A stretch of 46,599 nucleotides of DNA from positions 1 through 46,599 of the forward strand of contig PAZF01000016.1 of NCBI GenBank assembly GCA_002715505.1. Reading direction: 5' to 3'. The notes under the pieces are model-generated. The model ran no database searches and was not told the DNA's origin. It saw only the letters and a program-made list of their open reading frames with translations. The stretch's first letter is position 1, and each line of letters opens with the position of its first letter. Position numbers and translations under genes: made by a program. This DNA comes from Candidatus Pelagibacterales bacterium. GTDB taxonomy: Bacteria > Pseudomonadota > Alphaproteobacteria > TMED109. This document shows positions 35,695 to 43,676 of this stretch, piece after piece.

Positions 35695-36531
35695 ATGATT
35701 TTTCGTCATTACATATTAGCATTATTGGGTCTATCCTTAAGAGAAATTATAAAGTTTTCAAATCAGAAAGGTAGATTATTTTCAGCAATAGTTAGACCAG
35801 CTCTATGGCTTTTTGTCTTTGCAGCAGGAGTAGGCTCAGCTAAAGGAATAGATCCAGGAGTATTAAATTTTTATCCAACCCAAAATGTTAATTATTTTGA
35901 GTACATCACTCCAGGTCTTTTAGGAATGGTTCTATTGTTTAGTGGTATGCAGTCTTCTTTATCTATGGTTTATGATAGAGAGATGGGAGTAATGAAAATT
36001 TTATTAACAGCTCCTTTGCCAAGATGGTATATGCTTTTAGCTAAGCTTATTTCGGGAACAGTATTATCGATATTGCAAGCCTATTGCTTCCTAATTATCT
36101 GTATTCCAATAGTAAATATTTATACTCCTTTTTTGACCAATTATACTGGTTGGTTATTAGCTTTTCCTTTTATAGTTTTATTCGGTTTAATGTTGGGATC
36201 CCTAGGATTATTATTATCTGTTCATATAAAGCAATTAGAAAACTTTGCTGGTACAATGAATTTTGTTATTTTTCCAATGTTTTTTATTTCCTCTGCTTTG
36301 TATCCTTTATGGAGGCTTGTTGATAACGGTGCTATCTTTGTTTATTATTTGGCAAATGCTAATCCATTTACTTATGGAGTAGAAATGATAAGAGCGGCAA
36401 GTTTAGGAACATTTTATCTAAATGGATTTATAGTTTGTATAGTTTGTACAATTATTTTCTTATTTTTAGCTATTAGAGGCTATAATCCACAAGTAAGTTT
36501 AATAAAAAAATCAAAAGCAAAGAATGGATAA
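35695..36531 (+). CDS. ABC-2 type permease, PQQ-associated (PedC-like)
   Basis: A 278-residue ABC-2 permease with six helices. Family blocks are LRPALWLFVFAAGVGSA-like, YFEYITPGLLGMVLLFSGMQSS, MVYDREMGVMKILLTAPLPRW and FPMFFISSALYPLW. ATG 35695 is chosen because MIFRHYILALLGLSLREIIKF matches the usual family start; a GTG at 35680 inside the preceding gene is the alternative. It would pair with the ATPase at 32793. ABC-2 proteins are often exporters, so the direction of transport is an open question. It overlaps the cysteine synthase gene by 8 bases. Confidence 0.88.
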   Translation: MIFRHYILALLGLSLREIIKFSNQKGRLFSAIVRPALWLFVFAAGVGSAKGIDPGVLNFYPTQNVNYFEYITPGLLGMVLLFSGMQSSLSMVYDREMGVMKILLTAPLPRWYMLLAKLISGTVLSILQAYCFLIICIPIVNIYTPFLTNYTGWLLAFPFIVLFGLMLGSLGLLLSVHIKQLENFAGTMNFVIFPMFFISSALYPLWRLVDNGAIFVYYLANANPFTYGVEMIRAASLGTFYLNGFIVCIVCTIIFLFLAIRGYNPQVSLIKKSKAKNG

Positions 36532-37516
36532 AAAATTAAATTTTTTTTCTGAAAGTATAATTAACGAAGTAGGCAATACACCTTTAATAAAGCTTAAAAA
36601 AGCATCAGAAATTACAAAATGTAATATTTTGGGAAAAGCAGAATTTTTAAATCCTGGACAGTCTATTAAAGATAGAGCAGCACTATACATATTAAAAGAA
36701 TTCGAGAAAGAAAAGTTTTTTGATAATAAAGTTGTAGTTGAAGGAACAGGAGGCAATACAGGTATAGGTCTAACCATAATAGGAAGTGCAATGGGCTATA
36801 AAACTGTAATTGTTATGCCAAATGATCAAAGCAAAGAAAAGATAGAGACCCTTAGGCATTTAGGAGCCGAAGTTGTTTTGACAGAAAAAGCTCCATACAC
36901 TGATAAAAAAAACTATATTCAGCTATCGAAGCAAATAGCTAAAGACAGAAAAGCAATTTGGGCCAATCAGTTTGACAACTTAGCAAACAGAAAAGCGCAT
37001 ATTGAAACTACTTCAGAAGAGATATGGCAACAAACACAAGGAAAAGTAGACGCTTTTATTTGTTCAATAGGAACCGGTGGAACATTAGCAGGAAATTTCA
37101 TAGGGTTAAAAAATAAAAAAAAAGGAATAAAAATATATTGTGCAGACCCTTATGGATCTGGAATGTTTTCTTATATAAGAAAAGGGGTATCTAAAGCTGC
37201 CTATGCATCTATTACGGAAGGAATTGGCCAAAGTAGAATAACTAAAAATATTGAAGGAGTAGATTTTGACGGAGCATTTAAGGTTTCAGACCAGAATGCA
37301 TTAAATATTATATATGATTTAATTAGAGAAGAAGGCCTTTATTTAGGACCAAGCAGTGGGATAAATATAGGAGGAGCAATAAAGCTTGCAAAATATATGG
37401 GGCCTAATAAAACTATAGTTACTGTTTTGTGCGACTATGCTAATAGATACTCTAATAAGATATTTAACAAAGATTATTTAGCATCAAGAAACCTTATATA
37501 CCCCGACTGGCTATAG
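36524..37516 (+). CDS. cysK: cysteine synthase A (O-acetylserine sulfhydrylase)
   Basis: A 330-residue fold-type II PLP enzyme that makes cysteine from O-acetylserine and sulfide. The PLP lysine is Lys49 in NPGQSIKDRAA, the phosphate-binding loop later in the sequence is SIGTGGTLAG, and GTGGNTGIGLTII and WANQFDNLANRKAHIETT are typical of the alphaproteobacterial form. SITEGIGQSR-like and GPSSGINIGGAI complete the site. It overlaps the upstream permease gene by 8 bases and is followed by the sulfurtransferase gene after 2. Confidence 0.93.
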   Translation: MDKKLNFFSESIINEVGNTPLIKLKKASEITKCNILGKAEFLNPGQSIKDRAALYILKEFEKEKFFDNKVVVEGTGGNTGIGLTIIGSAMGYKTVIVMPNDQSKEKIETLRHLGAEVVLTEKAPYTDKKNYIQLSKQIAKDRKAIWANQFDNLANRKAHIETTSEEIWQQTQGKVDAFICSIGTGGTLAGNFIGLKNKKKGIKIYCADPYGSGMFSYIRKGVSKAAYASITEGIGQSRITKNIEGVDFDGAFKVSDQNALNIIYDLIREEGLYLGPSSGINIGGAIKLAKYMGPNKTIVTVLCDYANRYSNKIFNKDYLASRNLIYPDWL

Positions 37517-37518
37517 AT

Positions 37519-38334
37519 ATGTTAATAAATGCTCATTGGCTTAAAAAAAATATTAAGAAAAGTAATCTAAAAATTTTAGATTGCTCTTGGTACCTACCCA
37601 ATTCTAAAAGAAATGCAAAGAAAGAATTTATTAACATGAGAATACCCGGAGCAATTTTTTTTGATATTGACGATATTTGTGACAAAAAGTCAAATTTTCC
37701 CCATATGTTACCTAGTTATAAATATTTTGAAAATAAAATTTCTGACTTAGGAATCAATACAGAAGATATTTTAGTAATTTATTGTAAAGAAGGAGTACTC
37801 AGCTCTCCCAGAGTTTGGTGGATGTTTAAATATTTTGGACATAAAGAAGTGTTTGTGTTGAATGGTGGCCTAAAAGCATGGATGTTAGCTAACGGAATGA
37901 TAAATTATGGACCTATTAATATTAAAAAAACAAAATACAAAGTAAAAAGAGTTAACGTTAATTTTAATTCTACTTATGAAGAAATAATGGAAATGAAAAA
38001 ATATAAAGAGAGATTTAATATTTTAGATGCTAGGCCTAAAAATAGATTTCTAGAATTAGAAGAAGAACCTAGAGAAAATATTGGGAGAGGAAAAATAGAA
38101 GGAAGCTTAAATTTAGATTTTAACTTATTAGATACAAGAGGATTTTTTAAATCAAAGAAAACAATTAGAAGCGTTTATAAAAACATATTAAAAAAAAATT
38201 ATAAAGTAATTTGCAGTTGTGGCTCAGGAGTAAGTGCATGTGCTTTAGCACTTACGTTATCTTATATAGGAAATTATAATTGGAGTGTTTATGATGGATC
38301 TTGGACAGAATGGTATTTGAAAACTAAGAGTTGA
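37519..38334 (+). CDS. sseA: 3-mercaptopyruvate/thiosulfate sulfurtransferase
   Basis: A 271-residue protein with two rhodanese domains. The active-site loop is CGSGVSA with Cys234, the pattern of mercaptopyruvate sulfurtransferases. The first, inactive domain carries IPGAIFFDIDDICD and FPHMLPS; the second has LDARPKNRF and GRIEGSLNL-like sequence. The C-terminal DGSWTEW is a family mark. The enzyme moves sulfur from mercaptopyruvate, a cysteine breakdown product, so pairing with cysK fits cysteine turnover. The 3' end overlaps the convergent symporter gene by 11 bases. Confidence 0.92.
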   Translation: MLINAHWLKKNIKKSNLKILDCSWYLPNSKRNAKKEFINMRIPGAIFFDIDDICDKKSNFPHMLPSYKYFENKISDLGINTEDILVIYCKEGVLSSPRVWWMFKYFGHKEVFVLNGGLKAWMLANGMINYGPINIKKTKYKVKRVNVNFNSTYEEIMEMKKYKERFNILDARPKNRFLELEEEPRENIGRGKIEGSLNLDFNLLDTRGFFKSKKTIRSVYKNILKKNYKVICSCGSGVSACALALTLSYIGNYNWSVYDGSWTEWYLKTKS

Positions 38335-39547
38335 TTTTTTTTATATCTAGTTTTTTTTCAGCTAAAGCAACCACGCAAGATACTGTAGCATCCCCAGTTA
38401 CATTTACAGCAGTTCTGGTCATGTCCAAAATTCTATCAATACCTATAATTAACGCAATTCCCTCAGCTGGTAGACCTACCTGACTCAAGACCATAGTAAG
38501 CATTATAAGGCCAACTCCTGGAACGCCTGCAGTTCCAATTGAAGCCAATGTAGCAACTAATATTACTGACAAATAATCTACTATACTTAAATCAACTCCG
38601 TAAGTATTAGCTATAAAAACTGTAGCTACCCCTTGCATTATCGCGGTTCCATCCATATTTATAGTAGCGCCAAGAGGCACAGTAAAGGAAGCAACAGATT
38701 TCTGTACTCCTAAACTTTCCTCAACAGTTTTAAGGTTAATAGGAATTGTTGCTGCGCTACTAGCCGTAGAAAAAGCAAATAGTATAGAATTTTTCATTTT
38801 ATAAAAAAATTTCAGAATATTAATTTTTCTTGTAAGTAATAGAATACCACCGTAGGTAAAAACTAAATGTAAAAATAGCACCAATAATACTGTAAAAAAA
38901 TACTCTCCTAATTCAAAGATCGCAGTAAATCCTTGTGTAAAAAAAGTTTTAAATATAAGAAAAAAAACACCATAAGGAGCAAAATACATTATAACTTCAA
39001 TCATTTTTAAGAAAATATCGTTTAATGTTAATGTTGCTTCTTTAATTTTAGAACTTTTCTCCTTTATTAAATTAAGGGTAATCCCAAAAAGAACAGCAAA
39101 GAATATTACTTGCAACATATTCGCTTCAGTAAAAGCCTTAAATATATTGCTGGGAATAATATTTATGATTACATTTTTCAATTCAGGAGCTTCCTTTTTA
39201 ATAAATGTTCCAACATCTGTAACATCCTTTTTAACTCCAGGATCTATTAAACTTGAAAATATTAGTGCTAAAGTGATAGCTATACAGGTAGTGATTAAAT
39301 AAAACAAAACAGAGATACTGCCTATTCTTCCTAATGTAGCAATATTAGTTAAATTTGAGACTCCGCAAACTATAGAAAAAAATACAACAGGAACTATCAG
39401 CATTTTCAGGGAAGATATAAATAAGCTTCCTGGGATTTCAATAAAGTTTAAAAATACTTCTCCTCCAAAAAGGTTGAGATAGTTAAATAGTGATCCTAGT
39501 AGCAATCCAAATCCTAGGGACAAAAAAATTTTTTTTGATAAATTCAT
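38324..39547 (-). CDS. dicarboxylate/amino acid:cation symporter (DAACS family)
   Basis: A 407-residue GltPh/DctA-type transporter that takes up C4-dicarboxylates or acidic amino acids with sodium or protons. The hairpin 1 serine-rich motif is FSTASSAATIP, the NMDGT motif is INMDGTAIMQG, and hairpin 2 shows ATLASIGTAGVPGVGLIML. DRILDMTRTAVNVTGD near the C-terminus binds substrate and supports a function with acidic substrates. Its start is 29 bases from the divergent DUF192 gene. Glutamate, aspartate and succinate cannot be distinguished. Confidence 0.94.
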   Translation of the reverse strand: MNLSKKIFLSLGFGLLLGSLFNYLNLFGGEVFLNFIEIPGSLFISSLKMLIVPVVFFSIVCGVSNLTNIATLGRIGSISVLFYLITTCIAITLALIFSSLIDPGVKKDVTDVGTFIKKEAPELKNVIINIIPSNIFKAFTEANMLQVIFFAVLFGITLNLIKEKSSKIKEATLTLNDIFLKMIEVIMYFAPYGVFFLIFKTFFTQGFTAIFELGEYFFTVLLVLFLHLVFTYGGILLLTRKINILKFFYKMKNSILFAFSTASSAATIPINLKTVEESLGVQKSVASFTVPLGATINMDGTAIMQGVATVFIANTYGVDLSIVDYLSVILVATLASIGTAGVPGVGLIMLTMVLSQVGLPAEGIALIIGIDRILDMTRTAVNVTGDATVSCVVALAEKKLDIKKINS

Positions 39548-39576
39548 ATAAAATAGTTTATAAAAGAAAAAATAAT

Positions 39577-40020
39577 ATGCACCTAAAAATAATAAATTTT
39601 TTTTTCTATTTATTTTTAATACATTTGAATGTTAATGTTTTAAATGCCTCTAATATAATCTATGGTGCAGTTGAGCTTAAAAAAAGCAATACTTTTTTGA
39701 AAGTAGAAATAGCAGATACTATTGAAAAAAGAAGAAAAGGTTTAATGTTTAGAAAGTTTTTAGACAAAGAAAAAGGAATGCTTTTTGTGCTTCCTTCAGA
39801 AGACTTGGCTAGTGTATGGATGAAAAATACATTATTTAGTTTAGATATCATTTTTATATCTAAAGATAAATTGATTGTTGATTTTATTGAAAAGACAATT
39901 CCCTTGAGTGAAAAAATTTATACTACAAAAAAAAATATTAAGTATATTTTAGAAGTAAATTCAGGATTGATAGAAAGCCTAAAAATTAGATTGGGGGATG
40001 AAATAAATATTGAATATTAA
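39577..40020 (+). CDS. DUF192 secreted protein
   Basis: A 147-residue protein with a signal peptide (about residues 1-25) and one DUF192 domain: RRKGLMFRKFLDKEKGMLF, VWMKNTLFSLDIIFIS and YILEVNSGLIES are its hallmarks. The role of the family is unknown. ATG 39577 is chosen because it starts a proper signal peptide; an upstream start at 39490 would lie in the divergent symporter gene. It overlaps the ModE-type gene by 11 bases. Confidence 0.87.
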   Translation: MHLKIINFFFYLFLIHLNVNVLNASNIIYGAVELKKSNTFLKVEIADTIEKRRKGLMFRKFLDKEKGMLFVLPSEDLASVWMKNTLFSLDIIFISKDKLIVDFIEKTIPLSEKIYTTKKNIKYILEVNSGLIESLKIRLGDEINIEY

Positions 40021-40366
40021 TAAAAAAAATTTAATTAAAATAAGAATTCAATTAAAGAATAACTTAAATATAGGTCCTGGAAAAGTTTTGTTGCTAGAAA
40101 AAATTGAAGAAACTGGCTCAATCTCAAAAGCAGCAAATGAAATAGGTCTTTCTTACAGAAAAGCCTGGAGATTAATTAATGAGTTGAATAATCTTTCTAT
40201 TAAAAAACTGGTGCATGCTAAAGCTGGAGGAAAAGGTGTAAGAGGTTCTCAACTAACTATAGAAGGAAAAAGCTTTATTAGGCTTTACAGAAAAATTGAA
40301 ACTAAACTAAAAAAAATAACTTTAAAAGAAAAAAATGATTTAGAAAAACTATTTGGAGAGATATAA
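40010..40366 (+). CDS. ModE-type winged helix DNA-binding protein (no molybdate domain)
   Basis: A 118-residue protein consisting only of the N-terminal winged helix-turn-helix domain of ModE. The helix-turn-helix is GSISKAANEIGLSYRKAWRL, and the wing follows in AGGKGVRGSQLTIEGK. The C-terminal molybdate-binding MOP domains are absent, so it may not sense molybdate itself. The start is TTG inside the DUF192 gene end. No mod transport genes are present in the window, and its target is unknown. Confidence 0.87.
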   Translation: MNINKKNLIKIRIQLKNNLNIGPGKVLLLEKIEETGSISKAANEIGLSYRKAWRLINELNNLSIKKLVHAKAGGKGVRGSQLTIEGKSFIRLYRKIETKLKKITLKEKNDLEKLFGEI

Positions 40367-40372
40367 TAAATA

Positions 40373-41104
40373 ATGCTATCAAATAATTATAAAACAGCTC
40401 TAGTTACTGGAGCATCTAGCGGAATAGGCGAAGCTACAGTAAAGATGCTTAGCAGCAAAGGTTATAAAGTTAGTGCACTTGCCAGAAGAAAATCAAAACT
40501 TAAAAAGCTTTCTACAGAAACTGGTTGTGAAGTTATAATCATGGATATTAGGAATACAAAAGAAATAGAAAAACTTAAAAACTACAGTTTTGATGTTTTT
40601 ATAAATAATGCAGGATTAGGTAGAGGTTTTACGAAAATATACAAAACTAAGGCTGAAGATATACTAACTACCATTGATACTAATGTACAAGCTTTTCTGC
40701 AGTTGCTAAGATGTGTTACTCCGAGTATGGTAAAAAAAAAAAGGGGGCATATAATTAATATTGGTTCTATTGCTGGGTTATATCCTCTTTCTAGCTCGGT
40801 TTATGGTGGATCTAAAGGTGCAGTTCACCTAATTAGCCAAAATTTAAGATTAGAACTTTCAGGAACAGGAGTTAGATGTACAGAAATAAATCCAGGTAGA
40901 GTTGATACAGAGTTTTTTGATGTAGCATTTGATAGTAAAAAAGAGGCTATGAAAATGAAAACAGGTTTGAAAATGCTAGAGTCAGTGGACATTGCAGAAT
41001 CTATAATGTTTGCTTTAGAGTCACCAGCACACGTGAACATATCTTCTATTGAAATCACTCCTACAGAACAAGCTCCTGGAGGAGTAAAAATAGAAAGCAT
41101 CTAA
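40373..41104 (+). CDS. short-chain dehydrogenase/reductase (YdfG-like)
   Basis: A 243-residue classical SDR. The cofactor motif is TGASSGIGEAT, the structural motif is NNAG, and the catalytic Ser (NIGSIAG), Tyr and Lys (YGGSKG) are all present. ARRKSKLKKL after the second strand suggests NADP. C-terminal similarity (GVRCTEINPGRVDTEFF) points to the YdfG group, which oxidises serine and 3-hydroxy acids, but the substrate is uncertain. It follows the ModE-type gene by 6 bases. Confidence 0.9.
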   Translation: MLSNNYKTALVTGASSGIGEATVKMLSSKGYKVSALARRKSKLKKLSTETGCEVIIMDIRNTKEIEKLKNYSFDVFINNAGLGRGFTKIYKTKAEDILTTIDTNVQAFLQLLRCVTPSMVKKKRGHIINIGSIAGLYPLSSSVYGGSKGAVHLISQNLRLELSGTGVRCTEINPGRVDTEFFDVAFDSKKEAMKMKTGLKMLESVDIAESIMFALESPAHVNISSIEITPTEQAPGGVKIESI

Positions 41105-41108
41105 GGAA

Positions 41109-41216
41109 TTAATTTAAAAGAGTTACTATTAAGTATATTATGCCAGCTGAAGCTGCTAAAGTTATTAATGTTACAACTGTAATACTTCCATAATTTTTAT
41201 TATCTTCTTTATCCAT
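41109..41216 (-). CDS. 35-residue single-helix membrane protein
   Basis: A short open frame on the minus strand. It begins MDKEDNKNYG, then a hydrophobic segment (about residues 11-34) that would cross the membrane once. An AGGA lies 7 bases before the ATG, and the gene starts 9 bases after the lipoprotein gene, so it is plausibly translated from the same transcript. Its stop is 4 bases from the end of the convergent dehydrogenase gene. No family was recognised. Evidence is the ribosome site, the position and the membrane pattern. Confidence 0.55.
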   Translation of the reverse strand: MDKEDNKNYGSITVVTLITLAASAGIIYLIVTLLN

Positions 41217-41225
41217 ATTTAATTC

Positions 41226-41654
41226 CTACTGTTTTTTGGGAGACATATTAATTAAGCATATTGTTTGACCATATGAGTTAGAAATTTGTATGGTAACTAC
41301 TCTCTGTTCTTTTTCATATGACAAAACACTACTAGTAGATCTAACATTTGTTATTTCTTTCCAGGACAGGTTTGGCATTTCATACCTAAAAAAATCAAAA
41401 GTTTCTGCATGATTCAGTCTTGGATTTATAGCAAGTCTTCCAAACCATTCATCATCACTTCCAAAAATAACTGTATTCTCCATATCCATCACCGCTCCAT
41501 CAGGTATAGCAATATCTTTGAATTTAGCAAAACTTAGTTGTTCAGGAGGAAGTCCTTCGGATCCTGAGACCCCACTACTTAATAACGGTACACCAGTTTT
41601 ATTACATCCCTGCAATAAAATTAAACTAATAATGGTGAATAATAATATTCTCAT
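41226..41654 (-). CDS. putative lipoprotein of unknown function
   Basis: A 142-residue protein with a lipoprotein signal peptide: hydrophobic residues 3-14 followed by QGC, so Cys17 would be lipidated (Gln at -2 is unusual). The mature part has a Gly/Ser-rich stretch and then a compact domain with DEWFGRLAIN, FFRYEMPNLSWKEITNVRS and VVTIQISN. I do not recognise the family with confidence. It is read away from the tRNA gene. The 120-base gap upstream contains the tRNA promoter on the other strand. Confidence 0.75.
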   Translation of the reverse strand: MRILLFTIISLILLQGCNKTGVPLLSSGVSGSEGLPPEQLSFAKFKDIAIPDGAVMDMENTVIFGSDDEWFGRLAINPRLNHAETFDFFRYEMPNLSWKEITNVRSTSSVLSYEKEQRVVTIQISNSYGQTICLINMSPKKQ

Positions 41655-41733
41655 ATTCTTTACTTATATCATAATTTTTAAAATGAAATAAAGATAATTT
41701 TACCTTAAAGATTCTTATTGGGTTTTAAAGTAT

Positions 41734-41760
41734 TTGCCTTTAATCTAAAAAAATTATAAT
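41734..41760 (+). promoter_or_regulatory. sigma-70-type promoter of the tRNA-Arg gene
   Basis: A consensus -10, TATAAT at 41755-41760, is preceded by TTGCCT at 41734-41739 with a 15-base spacer (16 if TTTGCC is used). The predicted start would be about 7 bases before the mature tRNA. Two elements at near-correct spacing directly before a tRNA gene make this better supported than a chance match in AT-rich DNA. The promoter could also serve tpsB, since no terminator is visible after the tRNA. Confidence 0.5.
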
Positions 41761-41774
41761 TTAATAGTTATTTA

Positions 41775-41851
41775 GTCCTCGTAGCTCAGCTGGATAGAGC
41801 ATCTGCCTTCTAAGCAGAGGGTCGCAAGTTCGAATCTTGCCGAGGACGCCA
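41775..41851 (+). tRNA. tRNA-Arg (anticodon TCT)
   Basis: A 77-base cloverleaf including an encoded CCA end. The acceptor arms pair GTCCTCG with CGAGGAC. The D-arm is GCTCAGCTGGATAGAGC. The anticodon stem TCTGC/GCAGA encloses CTTCTAA, so the anticodon is TCT (reads AGA and AGG). The T-arm contains GTTCGAATC. AGA is a heavily used arginine codon in this AT-rich genome. The tpsB ATG lies 37 bases downstream. Confidence 0.96.
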
Positions 41852-41888
41852 TTTTATAAGACGCTATTATTATAATTGGAGAACTAGT

Positions 41889-43640
41889 ATGTGTTTAGGA
41901 AAAGATAATATTAATATTAAAGTATTATTTATTATTGTAATTATTAAAACTTTAATGATTAAACAAGTCTTTTCTGTTCCTAATGCAGGAAGCTTGCTAA
42001 ATTTCGAAGAAGAAATAAAAAAAGTAAATATTTTACCAACACAGGTTCCTGAAAATAATGATTTAATTAATGGCGTAAATGGTTTAAATGGAGAAAAAAT
42101 TAAAATAAATGCCTTTAAATTTGAAGGACAAACTAACGGTTTTACTAATGAACAATTAACTGCAGTTATTGAAGATTTAGTTGGAAAAAATCTAACATTT
42201 AATGAAATACAAAATGCAGCTAAAAGAATTCAAAACTTTTACCGAGATAAAGGATACTTTCTAGCTCAAGCATTTATACCAGAACAAGAAGTTAAGGAAG
42301 GAATTATTGTAATATTTATATCAGAAGGTAAATTAGATAGTAAAGAACCTGTTAAAATAAAAAAGAATAACCTTCGTTTAAAAGAAAATATTCCAGAAAG
42401 TTACTTTATAGAGGGAATGAGAGGAAAATTTACTCAAAAAGGTCTGGAAAGGGCTATATTAAATTTTAATGCAATCCCAGGAGTTGAAGGTAAAGTTACG
42501 CTAAAGCCAGGAGAAGATGAGTATTCTACCAAAATAATTTTAGAAGCTAATGAAGGAAAGTTAATTAATGGAAAGGTATCTATTGATAACTATGGGAATA
42601 GATACACAGGGCAAAATAGAGTTTCAGGGACTGCATATATTAATAATCCTTTAAAAATAGGTGATCAGATAATTTTTAATATGATCAGTGCTCCCACAGG
42701 AGACTTTGATCTAATAAAGCTAGACTATAATTTACCATTAAGGAGAAATGGAGCTAGAGTGTCGTTGTCTGCAAACCAATTAGATTATAAGATAGGAAAA
42801 GATCTTGAAACAAGCCCAAAGTCAGAAGGTAACGCTTTTACTTACAATATAAATATTAATTATCCAATTTTGAGAAATGCTTTAAGATCAGTGCTCATAT
42901 CTAGCAATTATAACTTTAAAGATATGTACAATGAAACTACAGGCGTTGAAACTAGTGATAAGAATATAGAAAGCTTAAATGCAAGTTTGTTGTTTCAAAA
43001 TGTAGACGATTACTTTTTAGGGGGGTACATGCAAAGTATAGTTTCTCATTCTTATGGTGAACTTGACTTGTCAGGTGCGGCATCAGATTTATCTAGCGAC
43101 CAAGGATCTAGTGGGGCAAAAACAGATGGTAACTATAGTAAAACAAATATCCAGTTTTTACGTATTCAGCGAATCGCTGAGTTAATTGATCTACAGATAT
43201 TAGCATCAGGACAAATTTCAAGTCAAAATCTTGATAGTTCGGAAAAGTTTACTTTAGGAGGTATAGGTGGTATTAGAGCTTTCCCTTCCGGTGAAGCTAG
43301 TGGAGACGAAGGTAGAAAAATTAGTTTTGATTTAAAATACAAACCAGGTAGTTCATATGTTAATTTATTCGAAGAAATGCAATTTGGTCTCTTTTATGAC
43401 TACGGCAATATCAAGCAATATAAGGATTTGTTAAATATTAACATGACAACTCCCAATAAATATTCTTTAAAAGGTTGGGGAGCATTTTTAGATATGTTTT
43501 CAGGTAACTATTATAGTATGAAATTAGGCGTAGCCGATTCGATTTCTGGCAACCCAGGAAAGACTAGCTCAGGCAACAATAGTGATGGAAAAGATAATAC
43601 TTGGAGATATTGGTTTTTAGGAGTTTTTAACTTAAAATAG
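41889..43640 (+). CDS. two-partner secretion transporter TpsB (ShlB/FhaC/HecB family)
   Basis: A 583-residue outer-membrane protein. A long signal peptide (about residues 1-31) is followed by POTRA-type domains (FTNEQLTAVIEDLVGKNLTF and YRDKGYFLAQAFIPEQEVKEG, about 75-150) and a 16-strand barrel (about 210-583). The conserved L6-loop motif is seen in GGIGGIRAFPSGE (RAFP in place of the usual RGY). It exports the large protein encoded 36 bases downstream. ATG 41889 has GGAGA 6 bases upstream. The C-terminus ends in Lys rather than Phe, which is uncommon for barrels. Confidence 0.93.
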   Translation: MCLGKDNINIKVLFIIVIIKTLMIKQVFSVPNAGSLLNFEEEIKKVNILPTQVPENNDLINGVNGLNGEKIKINAFKFEGQTNGFTNEQLTAVIEDLVGKNLTFNEIQNAAKRIQNFYRDKGYFLAQAFIPEQEVKEGIIVIFISEGKLDSKEPVKIKKNNLRLKENIPESYFIEGMRGKFTQKGLERAILNFNAIPGVEGKVTLKPGEDEYSTKIILEANEGKLINGKVSIDNYGNRYTGQNRVSGTAYINNPLKIGDQIIFNMISAPTGDFDLIKLDYNLPLRRNGARVSLSANQLDYKIGKDLETSPKSEGNAFTYNININYPILRNALRSVLISSNYNFKDMYNETTGVETSDKNIESLNASLLFQNVDDYFLGGYMQSIVSHSYGELDLSGAASDLSSDQGSSGAKTDGNYSKTNIQFLRIQRIAELIDLQILASGQISSQNLDSSEKFTLGGIGGIRAFPSGEASGDEGRKISFDLKYKPGSSYVNLFEEMQFGLFYDYGNIKQYKDLLNINMTTPNKYSLKGWGAFLDMFSGNYYSMKLGVADSISGNPGKTSSGNNSDGKDNTWRYWFLGVFNLK

Positions 43641-43676
43641 AGTACGTAATGAAACAATTATTTTTATATTATTTAG

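Noticed and set aside
39490-39576. Upstream start for the DUF192 gene
   Set aside because: It lies inside the divergent symporter gene and would bury the signal peptide behind 29 extra residues.
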